The translations under genes and the position numbers were made by a program. Positions 16,253-24,420 of a stretch of 33,198 nt of DNA are shown one piece after another (position 1 is the stretch's first letter; each line of letters opens with the position of its first letter). The DNA comes from a virus, in IMG/VR virus record IMGVR_UViG_3300035181_001613, positions 1 through 33,198 of that record, one strand, 5' to 3'. Under the pieces are notes generated by a model that ran no database searches, was not told the origin of the DNA, and saw only the letters and a program-made list of their open reading frames with translations.

Positions 16253-17750
16253 AGATGATAAAATTGCATTAGAGCGATACCTCGCAAAAATTGCACACAT
16301 AAAAGAGTTTAGTCAGGTTAACCCAAACGAAACCGAGACCGAAAAGAAAAAGCGTATTGAACGCGCGAAAAAAGATTATGCCTTTTTTGTAAAGTATTAT
16401 TTTCCACATTACGCAAATTGCGAGTGTGCAGATTTTCATATTGATGCTGCTAACCAAATCAAAAAAAATAAATTCATTGTATCAATTGAAGAGTGGGCTC
16501 GTGCGCACGCTAAAAGCACTCACTTTGATATTATGATACCTTTTTGGCTTTGGATAAACAACGATATAAATGTGATGTTATTAGTTGGTAAAAGCGAAGA
16601 GGATGCAAAAACTTTATTAAGCGATTTACAAGCTGAGTTTGAAAACAATCCGCAAATACTTGCTGACTTTGGAAAGCAAATAAGCCTTGGCGATTGGCAA
16701 GACGGAAACTTTGTAACCAAAAACGGTAAAGCCTTTTTTAGCTTAGGTCGCGGGCAATCTCCTCGTGGCGTAAGGCATCGACAACACAGACCAGACTACA
16801 TTGTTTGTGATGATATAGATGATGATGTATTGGTTAAAAACCCTAAGCGCGTAAAAGAAACGGTTAACTGGATATTGGAAGCTCTGTTTAATACTATGGA
16901 TGTAAACGGCGCACGCTTTGTATTGGTAAACAATCGTATTGGTTCAAATACGGTTCTTACAAACATGGTTAAACGCCCCAATGTAAAACACCGTATTGTA
17001 AACGCATTAGACAAACACGGTAAGCCTACATGGCATCAAAAATACAGTTTAGATTATTTTAAACAACGAAGAGAGCAGATAGGCGAGTACGCTTTTCAAA
17101 AGGAGTTTATGAATAACCCACAAGTGGAAGGGGAGATATTTAAGGATGAGCAAATACAATTTGCACCTATACCTAAGCTGAACACTTTTGATTGCATTAT
17201 AGCCCATTGGGATGTTGCCTACGCAGGTACTTCTACCGGAGATTACAACGCTGTAGTTGTATGGGGCTTAAAGGGCAATGAGTTTTATCACATCAAAGCT
17301 TTTGTGCGCCAATGCAAAATGTATGATGCCATTAAATGGATGCATGACTATGAGAAAACGCTACCCGAAAGTATAAAAATACAATGGCGTTTTGAGTCTC
17401 AGTTTTGGAACGATGCTTTAAAAATGACTTTAGAGCAAGTAAATAAAGATTGTGGCAAAGAGCTTAATCTAATTCAATGCGCACGCCCGGTAACAAATAA
17501 GTTTGACCGCATTGTTGGCTTACAGCCATACTTTCAAAACTTGCGAGTGTATTTTAATGAAAAAGAAAAATACAACCTTGATATGCAAACAGGCTTAAGC
17601 CAGTTAAAAGCTATTGAGCCCGGTTACAAATCACCCGATGATGCACCCGATGCATACGAAGGTGCAATAACATACCTAAGCAAATTCATACAAGGTAATA
17701 ACCTACTGCCAATTTTAGGTAAAAGAGATGGTGGCAAACAAGCATGGTAA
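16239..17750 (+). CDS. Terminase large subunit (Mu gp28-like)
   Basis: This 503-residue protein shows a deviant Walker A near residues 86-95 (ARAHAKST), a Walker B with PDYIVCDDIDDD, and a C-terminal RNase H-like nuclease region beginning IIAHWDVAYAGTSTGDYNA and including PDDAPDAYEGA near its end. The acidic residues in these segments are the likely metal ligands. The protein pumps DNA into the prohead and cuts it; in Mu-like phages packaging starts at the phage end and runs into host DNA. It is complete and overlaps the small terminase gene. Confidence 0.92.
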   Translation: MSLSKDDKIALERYLAKIAHIKEFSQVNPNETETEKKKRIERAKKDYAFFVKYYFPHYANCECADFHIDAANQIKKNKFIVSIEEWARAHAKSTHFDIMIPFWLWINNDINVMLLVGKSEEDAKTLLSDLQAEFENNPQILADFGKQISLGDWQDGNFVTKNGKAFFSLGRGQSPRGVRHRQHRPDYIVCDDIDDDVLVKNPKRVKETVNWILEALFNTMDVNGARFVLVNNRIGSNTVLTNMVKRPNVKHRIVNALDKHGKPTWHQKYSLDYFKQRREQIGEYAFQKEFMNNPQVEGEIFKDEQIQFAPIPKLNTFDCIIAHWDVAYAGTSTGDYNAVVVWGLKGNEFYHIKAFVRQCKMYDAIKWMHDYEKTLPESIKIQWRFESQFWNDALKMTLEQVNKDCGKELNLIQCARPVTNKFDRIVGLQPYFQNLRVYFNEKEKYNLDMQTGLSQLKAIEPGYKSPDDAPDAYEGAITYLSKFIQGNNLLPILGKRDGGKQAW

Positions 17751-17761
17751 AAAAATAAATT

Positions 17762-18307
17762 ATGATATATCAATTCATTACAGACCTTGATTTAAACGTA
17801 GGTTTAAAAAAATACTTCAGAGACCAAATTACGGTTGATGCGGTTAACGGCATACCATTAAGCGAGGGTGCAGCACTTACACTTATCAAAGCCAAAATAA
17901 ATAACAGATACGATTTAACTAAATTGTTTCCGGTTGTTTTAGCTTGGAATACTGCTACCAATTATGCAATAGGAGATTATGCGGTTGGCACAGATGATAA
18001 TTTTTACAAGTGCCTTGTAGCCAATACAAATCATACACCTGTAGGTGATGCAACCAATTGGGTAAAATCAGACCCAAGAGATGGCATGCTTGTAATGTGT
18101 TGCATACACATTACAATTTACTTTTTTCTGCAAAGTGCTAATAACAGGATGATACCGGAAGAGGTTAACGATTTGTTTGCAGCACATTCTGAATGGCTTG
18201 ATGATATTAAAACACAGGTTGAAAATCCTGATTGGCCATTATTACCCGATGCAGCTTCTAATGTTGTGGCGGGAAGCAAATGCCCTGAGCAAAATTACAG
18301 ATGGTAA
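17762..18307 (+). CDS. Mu gp36-like (DUF1320) neck protein with inserted CBM-like module
   Basis: This 181-residue protein has the two halves of a gp36/DUF1320 protein: residues about 30-57 (LSEGAALTLIKAKINNRYD) and about 103-160 (DPRDGMLVMCCIHITIYFFL, then IPEEVNDLFAAHSEWLDDI). Between them, residues 61-102 form a module with Trp62, Tyr68, Gly71-Asp72, Tyr82, Cys84, Pro93 and Trp100. That matches the spacing of small chitin/cellulose-binding-like (CBM5/12) domains. gp36-like proteins are head-tail connectors. The insertion may be exposed on the virion neck. The domain calls are from pattern reading only. Confidence 0.7.
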   Translation: MIYQFITDLDLNVGLKKYFRDQITVDAVNGIPLSEGAALTLIKAKINNRYDLTKLFPVVLAWNTATNYAIGDYAVGTDDNFYKCLVANTNHTPVGDATNWVKSDPRDGMLVMCCIHITIYFFLQSANNRMIPEEVNDLFAAHSEWLDDIKTQVENPDWPLLPDAASNVVAGSKCPEQNYRW

Positions 18308-18341
18308 ACAATTATTTAATCCGCATTAAAACACCTTTTAA

Positions 18342-19580
18342 ATGACACAGCTAAACAGCAAAGTAGGAAAACAATTTTTTAGAGATGGCAACAAACAATT
18401 AAGCCTTGTAATTACTCCGCAGTTTCCAAACTTACCCAAGATAACTTTAGATGAGTGGAAGTTTGCATACTTAGCGGCTAAAAATCCTGCTTATCCAAAC
18501 CGCTGGTTATTATACTCAATGTATGATAACATGATGATTGATGCTACAGTTACATCGTTAAGCGAGAAGCGTACCATTAAAGTACAGAAAGCAAAGTTTA
18601 ATATACTTGGTAAAGACGGCAAGCCAAATCCCGAAAAAACAAACTTATTTAAAAAGTTGTGGTTTGATGATTTGCTAAAATACATGATGCAGTCAAAGTT
18701 TGAAGGTCTTAAATTGGTAGAGATTTTTGATTTTTTAGAAAACGGAGAGATTAATAAAATCAACCTTATAGACAAATACCACGTTAAGCCTGAAAAAGGT
18801 ATTGTAGTTAAAACTATTTACGAACAAACCGGATGGGATTACCTTAACGGCACTATTAGCAATTATTATTTGCCTATTGGCGACCCCAACGATTTTGGAT
18901 TGCTTTACAAAGCAGCCGTACACATCATAGCTAAAAAGTATGCAATCGGTCATTGGGGTGCTTACAACGAAAAACTTGGTATTCCATTTCGTACAGTTAC
19001 AAGTCCGGGCATAAACAAAACGCGCCAAGAGCAGTTAGGTATTATCATGGAACAAATGGGCTCTGCGGGTTGGGCTGTTATTAATGAAAATGAGAAAATT
19101 GAATTATTGCAAATCGCAGGCTCTGACCCTACTAAATGTTTTGAGCAACTAATAGCATTGCTTGACGACCAAATAGCGTTGCTTTACGTTGGGCAAAGCG
19201 GTACAACAAACAGCCACCAAAACAAAGGCACATACGGCAGTATGAAAATGCTTGCCGATATAAGCGAAGATATACATGATGCCGATTTGGTTTACTGTAG
19301 CTACTACATAAACAACGTGCTTATGCCTCGCTTGCGTTTGTTTGGTTACAAGTTAGATGATGACGATACTTTTGTGTGGGATAAATCAGTAGATATTTCT
19401 GTGCCTGAAATGGTTGATTATGCAGTTAAATTAGAAGCATTTTTTGATATTGATTACGAACAGTTATCAGAAAAAACAGGCATTACAATTTTAGGTCGCA
19501 AACCTGTTCCGGCAGGTGGTCAACCTCCGGTACCACCAAAAATAACAGCCGTAAAAAAAAAGCCCGGGCAAACGCAATAA
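18342..19580 (+). CDS. Portal protein (DUF935, Mu gp29-like)
   Basis: This 412-residue protein matches DUF935/gp29 portal proteins, the dodecameric DNA channel of the head. Visible landmarks include SLSEKRTIKVQKAKFNIL in the N-terminal third, KYAIGHWGAYNEKLGIPFRT in the middle, and a region with QIALLYVGQSGTTN and DADLVYCSYYINNVLMPRL. The C-terminus is a Pro/Lys-rich tail ending after an A9 run at 19553-19561. Its stop codon overlaps the apparent ancestral start of the gp30-like gene. Confidence 0.9.
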   Translation: MTQLNSKVGKQFFRDGNKQLSLVITPQFPNLPKITLDEWKFAYLAAKNPAYPNRWLLYSMYDNMMIDATVTSLSEKRTIKVQKAKFNILGKDGKPNPEKTNLFKKLWFDDLLKYMMQSKFEGLKLVEIFDFLENGEINKINLIDKYHVKPEKGIVVKTIYEQTGWDYLNGTISNYYLPIGDPNDFGLLYKAAVHIIAKKYAIGHWGAYNEKLGIPFRTVTSPGINKTRQEQLGIIMEQMGSAGWAVINENEKIELLQIAGSDPTKCFEQLIALLDDQIALLYVGQSGTTNSHQNKGTYGSMKMLADISEDIHDADLVYCSYYINNVLMPRLRLFGYKLDDDDTFVWDKSVDISVPEMVDYAVKLEAFFDIDYEQLSEKTGITILGRKPVPAGGQPPVPPKITAVKKKPGQTQ

Positions 19581-19660
19581 CTAAATTTTATGCAGATGCC
19601 TGTTGCTCAGGCATTGAGCCAAAGTTTACAGCAGCTACAACCCCCGATTTTGATAAAATT

Positions 19661-20401
19661 ATGCGTGGTGTTGCCAAGCGTATTTTTGATGGCAAGCAAG
19701 ATGGCGTTGTAGATAAACAACTTTTAAAGGCAACTGCAAATCATTTGTTAGATGGTTTAACCAAAGGTTACAACACACCAACCGATGGCATGTCTCAGGG
19801 TGATAAAGATTTGTTTCAGTCACTTAAAGAAAACGTATTTGTATTTAGTGGTTTTAAAACTGAGAAGATGCTAAAAGCAGCCTCAGATTTATTGCTTGAT
19901 GATAAAGGCGAAACACGCACAAAATCACAATTCATAGCAGAGGTATTAAAACTTAATCCTACGTACAACAAATCGTATTTGGATGCTGAATACGATAATG
20001 CTTTAATAAGCTCAGATATGGGCAGCAAATGGCTTAAATTTCAAAATCAAAAGGATGTGTTGCCATGGTTAGTTTTTGATGCTACTCTTGATAATCGCAC
20101 AACAACAATTTGCAGAGGATTAGATAAATTGACCGCTCCGGTTGAACATCCTGTTTGGCAAACCTACATGTTGCCTTTACACTTCCATGAGCGTAGCGAT
20201 ATTTTACAAGCTGCTACAGGCGTATTAACTGATATGTCAAAAATTGCCTTTCCCGATGTTGCCCCAATGTTCTCTCAAAATGTAGGCATCACAGGCGTTG
20301 CCTTTCCTGATACACATCCTTATTTTGATGATGTATCTTACAAACAAGCAAAACAAATTACTAAAGAGGCTCTTGATGTAATGAAAGGTAAAAGCAAATA
20401 A
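19661..20401 (+). CDS. Head morphogenesis protein (Mu gp30/MuF-like)
   Basis: The first standard start, ATG at 19661, gives 246 residues. Homology-like sequence in the same frame extends upstream to 19577 (TKFYADACCSGIEPKF and onward), with a CC-x-G motif typical of this family's N-terminus. The upstream start would be ATA at 19577-19579, in an ATAA overlap with the portal stop where ATGA is usual. The body includes FDATLDNRTTTICRGLD and LPLHFHERSDI, the MuF core seen in minor head proteins, which help stabilise the portal and may be injected. The actual initiation site is uncertain. Confidence 0.8.
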   Translation: MRGVAKRIFDGKQDGVVDKQLLKATANHLLDGLTKGYNTPTDGMSQGDKDLFQSLKENVFVFSGFKTEKMLKAASDLLLDDKGETRTKSQFIAEVLKLNPTYNKSYLDAEYDNALISSDMGSKWLKFQNQKDVLPWLVFDATLDNRTTTICRGLDKLTAPVEHPVWQTYMLPLHFHERSDILQAATGVLTDMSKIAFPDVAPMFSQNVGITGVAFPDTHPYFDDVSYKQAKQITKEALDVMKGKSK

Positions 20402-20931
20402 TGAGCAACGATTTAGGCAGAGATTTTGAGTCTTTTTTTGGTAAGGCGCAGGTGGTACTTAAAAAACTACCTGTGCTTTTAGCTAATGAAATGGAGAATA
20501 TTGTTGCCGAAAATTTTAGGAGACGAGCTTTTATTGGCGACACAACAGAGAATTGGGCAAAAGTAAAAGACCCTAAAAGAAAAGGTAGCGCAATCCTTGT
20601 TAGGTCGGGTCGTTTAAAAAGGCGCACACGCACACTTAAAGCTGATTGGAGCGGTGTATCAATTATAAACGATGAAAAGTATGCAGCAATACATAACGAT
20701 GGTTTTAGTGGAAAAGAAAACGTAAAAGGTTTCCGCAGAAAATTAGCAAACAAAAAAAGCAAAAAGAAAAGCACAAGCGGATTTACAAAAATTTCAATGA
20801 AGCGCACATCATTTGTACAACCTTTTACGCGCAACATGAGAATGAAACGCCGTAGGTTTATGGGAGATAGCCAATATGCGGGCGCAAGACTTGAAAGATT
20901 AGCAATAACACAATTAAAAACTATTTATTAA
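20401..20931 (+). CDS. Virion morphogenesis protein (Mu gpG-like)
   Basis: This 176-residue, strongly basic protein contains NFRRRAFIGDTTENWAKVKD, then SAILVRSGRLKRRTRTL, then YAAIHNDGFSG. This is the pattern of phage virion morphogenesis / tail completion proteins (Mu gpG, P2 gpS). It starts one base into the end of the gp30-like gene and ends just before the next gene, so the three are co-translated. The Lys/Arg-rich C-terminal half is common in this family. It probably helps join head and tail. Confidence 0.8.
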   Translation: MSNDLGRDFESFFGKAQVVLKKLPVLLANEMENIVAENFRRRAFIGDTTENWAKVKDPKRKGSAILVRSGRLKRRTRTLKADWSGVSIINDEKYAAIHNDGFSGKENVKGFRRKLANKKSKKKSTSGFTKISMKRTSFVQPFTRNMRMKRRRFMGDSQYAGARLERLAITQLKTIY

Positions 20932-20932
20932 A

Positions 20933-21505
20933 ATGGCAATAGACACAACACAAGATTGGACTGAAGCATACAAAGAGTTATGTGCAATTATTAAAGCAAA
21001 TGTTACCGAGGTTAAACATACGGATATGTGGTACCAGCAATTAGATTTTGAGGAAAAAGAATATCCGTGGGGCAACCACTCTGTATTTTTTGATTTTAAT
21101 ACCGACGATATAAAGTCGGTTGGCAATCTTGCGCAGGAGATGAATTGCCAAATAGGTGTGTACCATGTTTTTAACACCCTCTCTGATACTTTTGATGGTG
21201 CAGCTAACCAAAACACCGCACTTAGCTTTATGCCTGTTATACGCAAAATAAACAATGCGCTGCACGGTAAGGCGGGTGTAAATTTTTCAAGTATGTCTCG
21301 TATTGCATTAAAACGATACAATGCGCCATCGTATTTGGTGTGCTATTACCAAGTGTACAGCTGTATTATAATGGATTACTCTGCCGCCAAGCAATTTGAT
21401 GAAACACAAAGCTTGAATGATATACCTGTAACACTTCAAATAACTAAACAAACGGTTGCCCCTACAGGAGACCAAACAAACGCAGGTTTTGTAGTAGAGA
21501 TGTAA
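20933..21505 (+). CDS. Tail terminator / gp37-like protein (putative)
   Basis: This 190-residue protein begins one base after the previous gene and is the last gene of the plus-strand late operon. It has an alternating helix and strand pattern (IGVYHVFNTLSDTFDG, IRKINNALHG, LVCYYQVYSCIIMD) consistent with small tail terminator or head-tail joining proteins. In Mu-like phages a gp37-type protein occupies this position. No enzymatic motif is visible. The operon ends at the hairpin directly downstream. Confidence 0.6.
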   Translation: MAIDTTQDWTEAYKELCAIIKANVTEVKHTDMWYQQLDFEEKEYPWGNHSVFFDFNTDDIKSVGNLAQEMNCQIGVYHVFNTLSDTFDGAANQNTALSFMPVIRKINNALHGKAGVNFSSMSRIALKRYNAPSYLVCYYQVYSCIIMDYSAAKQFDETQSLNDIPVTLQITKQTVAPTGDQTNAGFVVEM

Positions 21506-21506
21506 A

Positions 21507-21541
21507 ACAAAAAAGCCCCACTAATTATCGGGGCTTTTTTT
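21507..21541 (+). terminator. Bidirectional intrinsic terminator of late plus operon
   Basis: GCCCC (21515-21519) pairs with GGGGC (21530-21534) around a ten-base AT-rich loop. A seven-base T tract follows and an A tract precedes the stem, so it can stop transcription from both sides. It lies between the last late gene and the convergent minus-strand gene, whose stop codon falls inside the loop. Confidence 0.9.
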
Positions 21542-21730
21542 GATTTCCTTTTTTATAGCATCCTCTGCAAAATACTTTTTAGCATCATCAATTTCACTTT
21601 TACTTTTACAAATAGTTGGATTTCCCCAATATTTATTACCATTAATCCTTACTTCAAAAAAGTATATATCATCGTCGTAAATTGATTTTATTTCTTTAAC
21701 AAGGGGTAAAACTTTATCTATTGCTATCAT
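21521..21730 (-). CDS. Small hypothetical protein at end of early/middle operon
   Basis: This 69-residue protein contains IYDDDIYFFEVRINGNKYWG and ends with a Lys/Glu-rich helix. It may be a small alpha/beta fold. I do not recognise it. It is the last minus-strand gene before the convergent terminator, and its final codons form one arm of that terminator. It follows a lipoprotein gene after one base, so the two are probably co-translated. Confidence 0.6.
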   Translation of the reverse strand: MIAIDKVLPLVKEIKSIYDDDIYFFEVRINGNKYWGNPTICKSKSEIDDAKKYFAEDAIKKEIKKSPDN

Positions 21731-21731
21731 T

Positions 21732-22073
21732 TTAATTATTTTGAGGATTGTTAGTTAACTCAAACTTGTAATCAGGTAAATCAACTCTCGCCCATGCGCC
21801 AAGTTGGTTGCTGTCTTTTACGGAGTAAAATATAATGCAACTGTTTACATCTTTTCGGCAAAACTTTATCCACTCAGATAAATCCTTAATTGTTTTTTCA
21901 TCTGCCTTTCTGCTTATTTCAATCCGCACCGTTCTACGAGATAAGCCTTGGTCTAATACATCCTGTTTTATACTGTAGTTAAACCCTTGAGGCAATACAG
22001 GTTCTTTTGCTTCGCAGCCAAAAAGCACCATTATACTTAATACTATTGATGATAAAATTATTTTGTTTTTCAT
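21732..22073 (-). CDS. Small lipoprotein
   Basis: This 113-residue protein begins MKNKIILSSIVLSIMVLFGC, a lipoprotein signal with a lipobox LFGC and Cys20 as the lipid-bearing residue. The mature part is a small alpha/beta region with RRTVRIEISRKADEKTIKDL and CIIFYSVKDSNQLGAWARV. It would sit in the inner or outer membrane of the lysogen. Phage lipoproteins in accessory positions can change the cell surface or block superinfection, but there is no direct evidence for that here. The family is not recognised. Confidence 0.7.
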   Translation of the reverse strand: MKNKIILSSIVLSIMVLFGCEAKEPVLPQGFNYSIKQDVLDQGLSRRTVRIEISRKADEKTIKDLSEWIKFCRKDVNSCIIFYSVKDSNQLGAWARVDLPDYKFELTNNPQNN

Positions 22074-22077
22074 TGGT

Positions 22078-22560
22078 TTATTTGTTAAGGGTTTTTAATA
22101 TATCGTTTATGTTTTCATACTTTATCTCTTCAAAAGTATCTGCGCCACTACACTTAGGGCATATATCAAATTCTATATCATCATCAAACGAATCAGTTTT
22201 TATGTCATTAACCGGAACCAAAGCGCAACACTCTTTACATTCAACTAAAGGGTTTTCATAATTATACAACCATTCTTTTTCAGGTGAATGATAATGTGTT
22301 TGTATTTCACGCCTCTCATGAACCGTGACATGTTTCAGCTCCAAAAGCTTATCTTTCAAAGTGAAATCAATTAGAGCTCCTTCCGTTTCTTTTGTTTTAG
22401 AATTATATGATTTAAAATAACAATTCACATCTTCAATTAAAAAATCGGGTACATCGCCGGTAATTACAAAGTCAATATGCCAAGGGCCAGATACTTGAAT
22501 TTTATCATTGCCTGCGTTAGGATTTTTCTTTATACTATCTCTGTCAATTTTTACAAGCAT
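22078..22560 (-). CDS. Hypothetical protein with C-terminal zinc-ribbon-like Cys motif
   Basis: Starting at the ATG at 22560 this gives 161 residues; longer in-frame starts would overlap the upstream gene. The N-terminal part is alpha/beta (MLVKIDRDSIKK). The C-terminal part has CKECC and, about 30 residues later, CPKCSG, spacing compatible with a zinc ribbon. A histidine-rich stretch (REIQTHYHSPEKEW) lies between. The function is unknown; such ribbons occur in small phage DNA- or RNA-binding proteins. Confidence 0.65.
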   Translation of the reverse strand: MLVKIDRDSIKKNPNAGNDKIQVSGPWHIDFVITGDVPDFLIEDVNCYFKSYNSKTKETEGALIDFTLKDKLLELKHVTVHERREIQTHYHSPEKEWLYNYENPLVECKECCALVPVNDIKTDSFDDDIEFDICPKCSGADTFEEIKYENINDILKTLNK

Positions 22561-22591
22561 CACTTTGTTTTTTTTGGTTAGTAAATATAAG

Positions 22592-23146
22592 TTATTTTTT
22601 AATGGGTTTAAATTCCAAAACCCACACATAAGGGTTCTTTTTCCAACTATTTTTACCGTTAATGGCCTGCCAAAGTCTTTTAAAACCACTTTGGCAAAGA
22701 CCCCACCCGGGTGCTTCGTTAATGCCCTCTTCGTGCGCAGCGTGCTCTGTTATATCCTTTAATCTTTCAACACGCACATCAATTATCTCAAGCCAAATGC
22801 GTGTGTGTTTTTTAGGCATAAAAATAGATGGCTTCCAACACCCTTTATACCATTTAATGTCGCTATCATCTAAATCAGCCTTAAAAATGTATTGCTCTTC
22901 ATCATAAAAAAATGTTTCTCTTACCCAAAGCAAATCTCCTTTTTTACCATAGGGGCAAAATGGCAAAATGTTTTCAAGCCAGTTGTGCATATCAACTACA
23001 TCTTTATAGCCGTTCAAATAAACGAATCCACTTCGCTTATCAAATTTTGGCGCAGGCTTAATAATTCTACGTGTTTGTTTTTTTCTGCCCTGCAAAATAG
23101 CTTGCACCATTGGCGTTGACATTAGTATTGGTGTTTCTTTTCTCAT
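22592..23146 (-). CDS. ASCH/PUA-like phage protein
   Basis: This 184-residue protein contains ILQGRKKQTRRIIKPAPKFD, then YGKKGDLLWVRETFFYDE, then CWKPSIFMPKKHTRIWLEI, and ends with PYVWVLEFKPIKK. This order (TRR, GDxLWVRE, KPSIFMP, WVxEF) matches a widespread phage family with an ASCH/PUA-like fold, which may bind RNA or modified nucleotides. The substrate is unknown. It lies two bases from the gene downstream of the reverse transcriptase, so it is probably co-transcribed with the DGR genes. Confidence 0.7.
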   Translation of the reverse strand: MRKETPILMSTPMVQAILQGRKKQTRRIIKPAPKFDKRSGFVYLNGYKDVVDMHNWLENILPFCPYGKKGDLLWVRETFFYDEEQYIFKADLDDSDIKWYKGCWKPSIFMPKKHTRIWLEIIDVRVERLKDITEHAAHEEGINEAPGWGLCQSGFKRLWQAINGKNSWKKNPYVWVLEFKPIKK

Positions 23147-23147
23147 T

Positions 23148-23474
23148 TTAATTAAAATAAAAGTTTTGGTTGTCTTCGGTTATAGTTACTTCTATGGGAA
23201 ACTCGATTTGTTTCTCCTGCATTTCCAAATACATTTTCTTTAAACTTTGAGAGCCCGACCATAACAAACGCTGCTCTCCGTTCAACTGTATTTGCATTGA
23301 TAATCTTTTGCCATCGCCATTCTCTTTAAAATTAGAAGGCTCAATAAGCGCCCTTTCAATTATAATGGGCCTGTTAAGCACTTTGTTTATTTTAATTTTC
23401 TCGCCTTTCAAGGCATTTGAATCAGGCCGATTTATTCCAAACTGGCTGAATTTTTTTACTACTATTTCTGTCAT
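23148..23474 (-). CDS. Small protein overlapping the reverse transcriptase gene; possible DGR accessory
   Basis: This 108-residue protein starts 53 bases inside the 3' end of the reverse transcriptase gene, in another frame, which suggests coupled translation. It is rich in beta-prone segments (KIKINKVLNRPIIIERALIE, then RLSMQIQLNGEQRLLWSGS, then FPIEVTITEDNQNFYF) and could be a small barrel that binds nucleic acid. It does not look like the helical-bundle Avd protein of the BPP-1 DGR. Similar small proteins occur in Bacteroidota phages, but I cannot name a family with certainty. Confidence 0.6.
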   Translation of the reverse strand: MTEIVVKKFSQFGINRPDSNALKGEKIKINKVLNRPIIIERALIEPSNFKENGDGKRLSMQIQLNGEQRLLWSGSQSLKKMYLEMQEKQIEFPIEVTITEDNQNFYFN

Positions 23475-24420
23475 AAATAAGTTTTTTAATTAATGTTTTA
23501 GTGTTAGCGTGCTTAGCCCAACCCATGTAAGAGTTGATTGATGAAGCGGGTTTATTTTTAGCTATTGCCCTGGCAAATTTTTGTTTAATGCGCTTTCTTA
23601 ATAGTACGTGAGTGTGGAAATACTTGTATCCAATAAAATCAATACCGCGAGCTTCTACCGGAAATACCTGATAATTTTCTTTTACATCCAGCTTTAAATT
23701 AATCTTTAAATAGTGTTTAATTTCAAATAAAAGTGCGTGTAGGTATTGTTTGTTTGGAGCAAGTACAACGATATCATCCGCATACCTGAAGTACGGCAAC
23801 TTGCCGATTTTTTCCTTTAACCAATAATCAAAAGGAGTTAAGTATAAATTAGACAGCGGCTGGCTTATATAGTTTCCTATTGGAAGTCCGGGCGCACTAT
23901 CAATTATATTATCCAAAAGCCAAAGCAAATCTTTGTCTTTAAACTTACGGCGCAGTTGAGTTTTTAAAACATCGTGGTCGATGCTTGGATAAAACTTTTT
24001 AATATCGATCTTCAGGCAATACTTAGTTCCTTCAACATCCAGTAGAGCCTTTTTTAGATTTTTATGTGCGCCGTGTATTCCCCTTTTTTTTACACAACTA
24101 TAAGTATCCGCTGTGTACATCGACATAAAAACACCCTCCAATACATTCATAATCCCATGCTGAGCGACTCTGTCAGGAAAGAAGGGTAAACGATAGACTT
24201 CTCTCGGCTTAGGGTCTGTAATAGGGAATATGGTGTATGGAGATGTTTTGTATGTTTTGGTTACTAAAAGGTTTTGAAGGTCTTTTAAATTGCTTTCACG
24301 CTCAGGCAGGTACAGTTGAACACCGTACTGATTTTTTTTACTCTTAACAGCTTTTTTTTCGGCTGCTAAAAGATTATCTGTCGAGCAGATTAATGGATAT
24401 AGGTTATTTAACCTTTTCAT
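23422..24420 (-). CDS. DGR reverse transcriptase
   Basis: I use the ATG at 24420 (332 residues); a TTG at 24435 is an alternative. Landmarks are KIDIKKFYPSID (catalytic Asp139), IGNYISQPLSNLYL (181-194), FRYADDIVVL (Asp215, Asp216), GIDFIGY (259-265) and a thumb segment YMGWAKHA. The IGNYISQ form in place of the QGxxxSP of group II intron enzymes is diagnostic of DGR reverse transcriptases. There is no maturase or endonuclease domain. The enzyme would copy RNA from the adjacent template repeat with errors at adenines, and the cDNA replaces the variable repeats of the two upstream genes. The 3' end overlaps a small downstream gene. Confidence 0.95.
   Translation of the reverse strand: MKRLNNLYPLICSTDNLLAAEKKAVKSKKNQYGVQLYLPERESNLKDLQNLLVTKTYKTSPYTIFPITDPKPREVYRLPFFPDRVAQHGIMNVLEGVFMSMYTADTYSCVKKRGIHGAHKNLKKALLDVEGTKYCLKIDIKKFYPSIDHDVLKTQLRRKFKDKDLLWLLDNIIDSAPGLPIGNYISQPLSNLYLTPFDYWLKEKIGKLPYFRYADDIVVLAPNKQYLHALLFEIKHYLKINLKLDVKENYQVFPVEARGIDFIGYKYFHTHVLLRKRIKQKFARAIAKNKPASSINSYMGWAKHANTKTLIKKLIYDRNSSKKIQPVWNKSA

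Noticed and set aside
19501-19700. Certain -1 programmed frameshift from portal into gp30
   Set aside because: The A9 run is suggestive, but an ATA start with the ATAA overlap explains the arrangement more simply, so I list the frameshift only as an alternative.
23422-24420. Group II intron or retron origin of the reverse transcriptase
   Set aside because: There is no maturase or endonuclease domain, the IGNYISQ motif fits DGR enzymes, and a TR with two VRs lies next to it.
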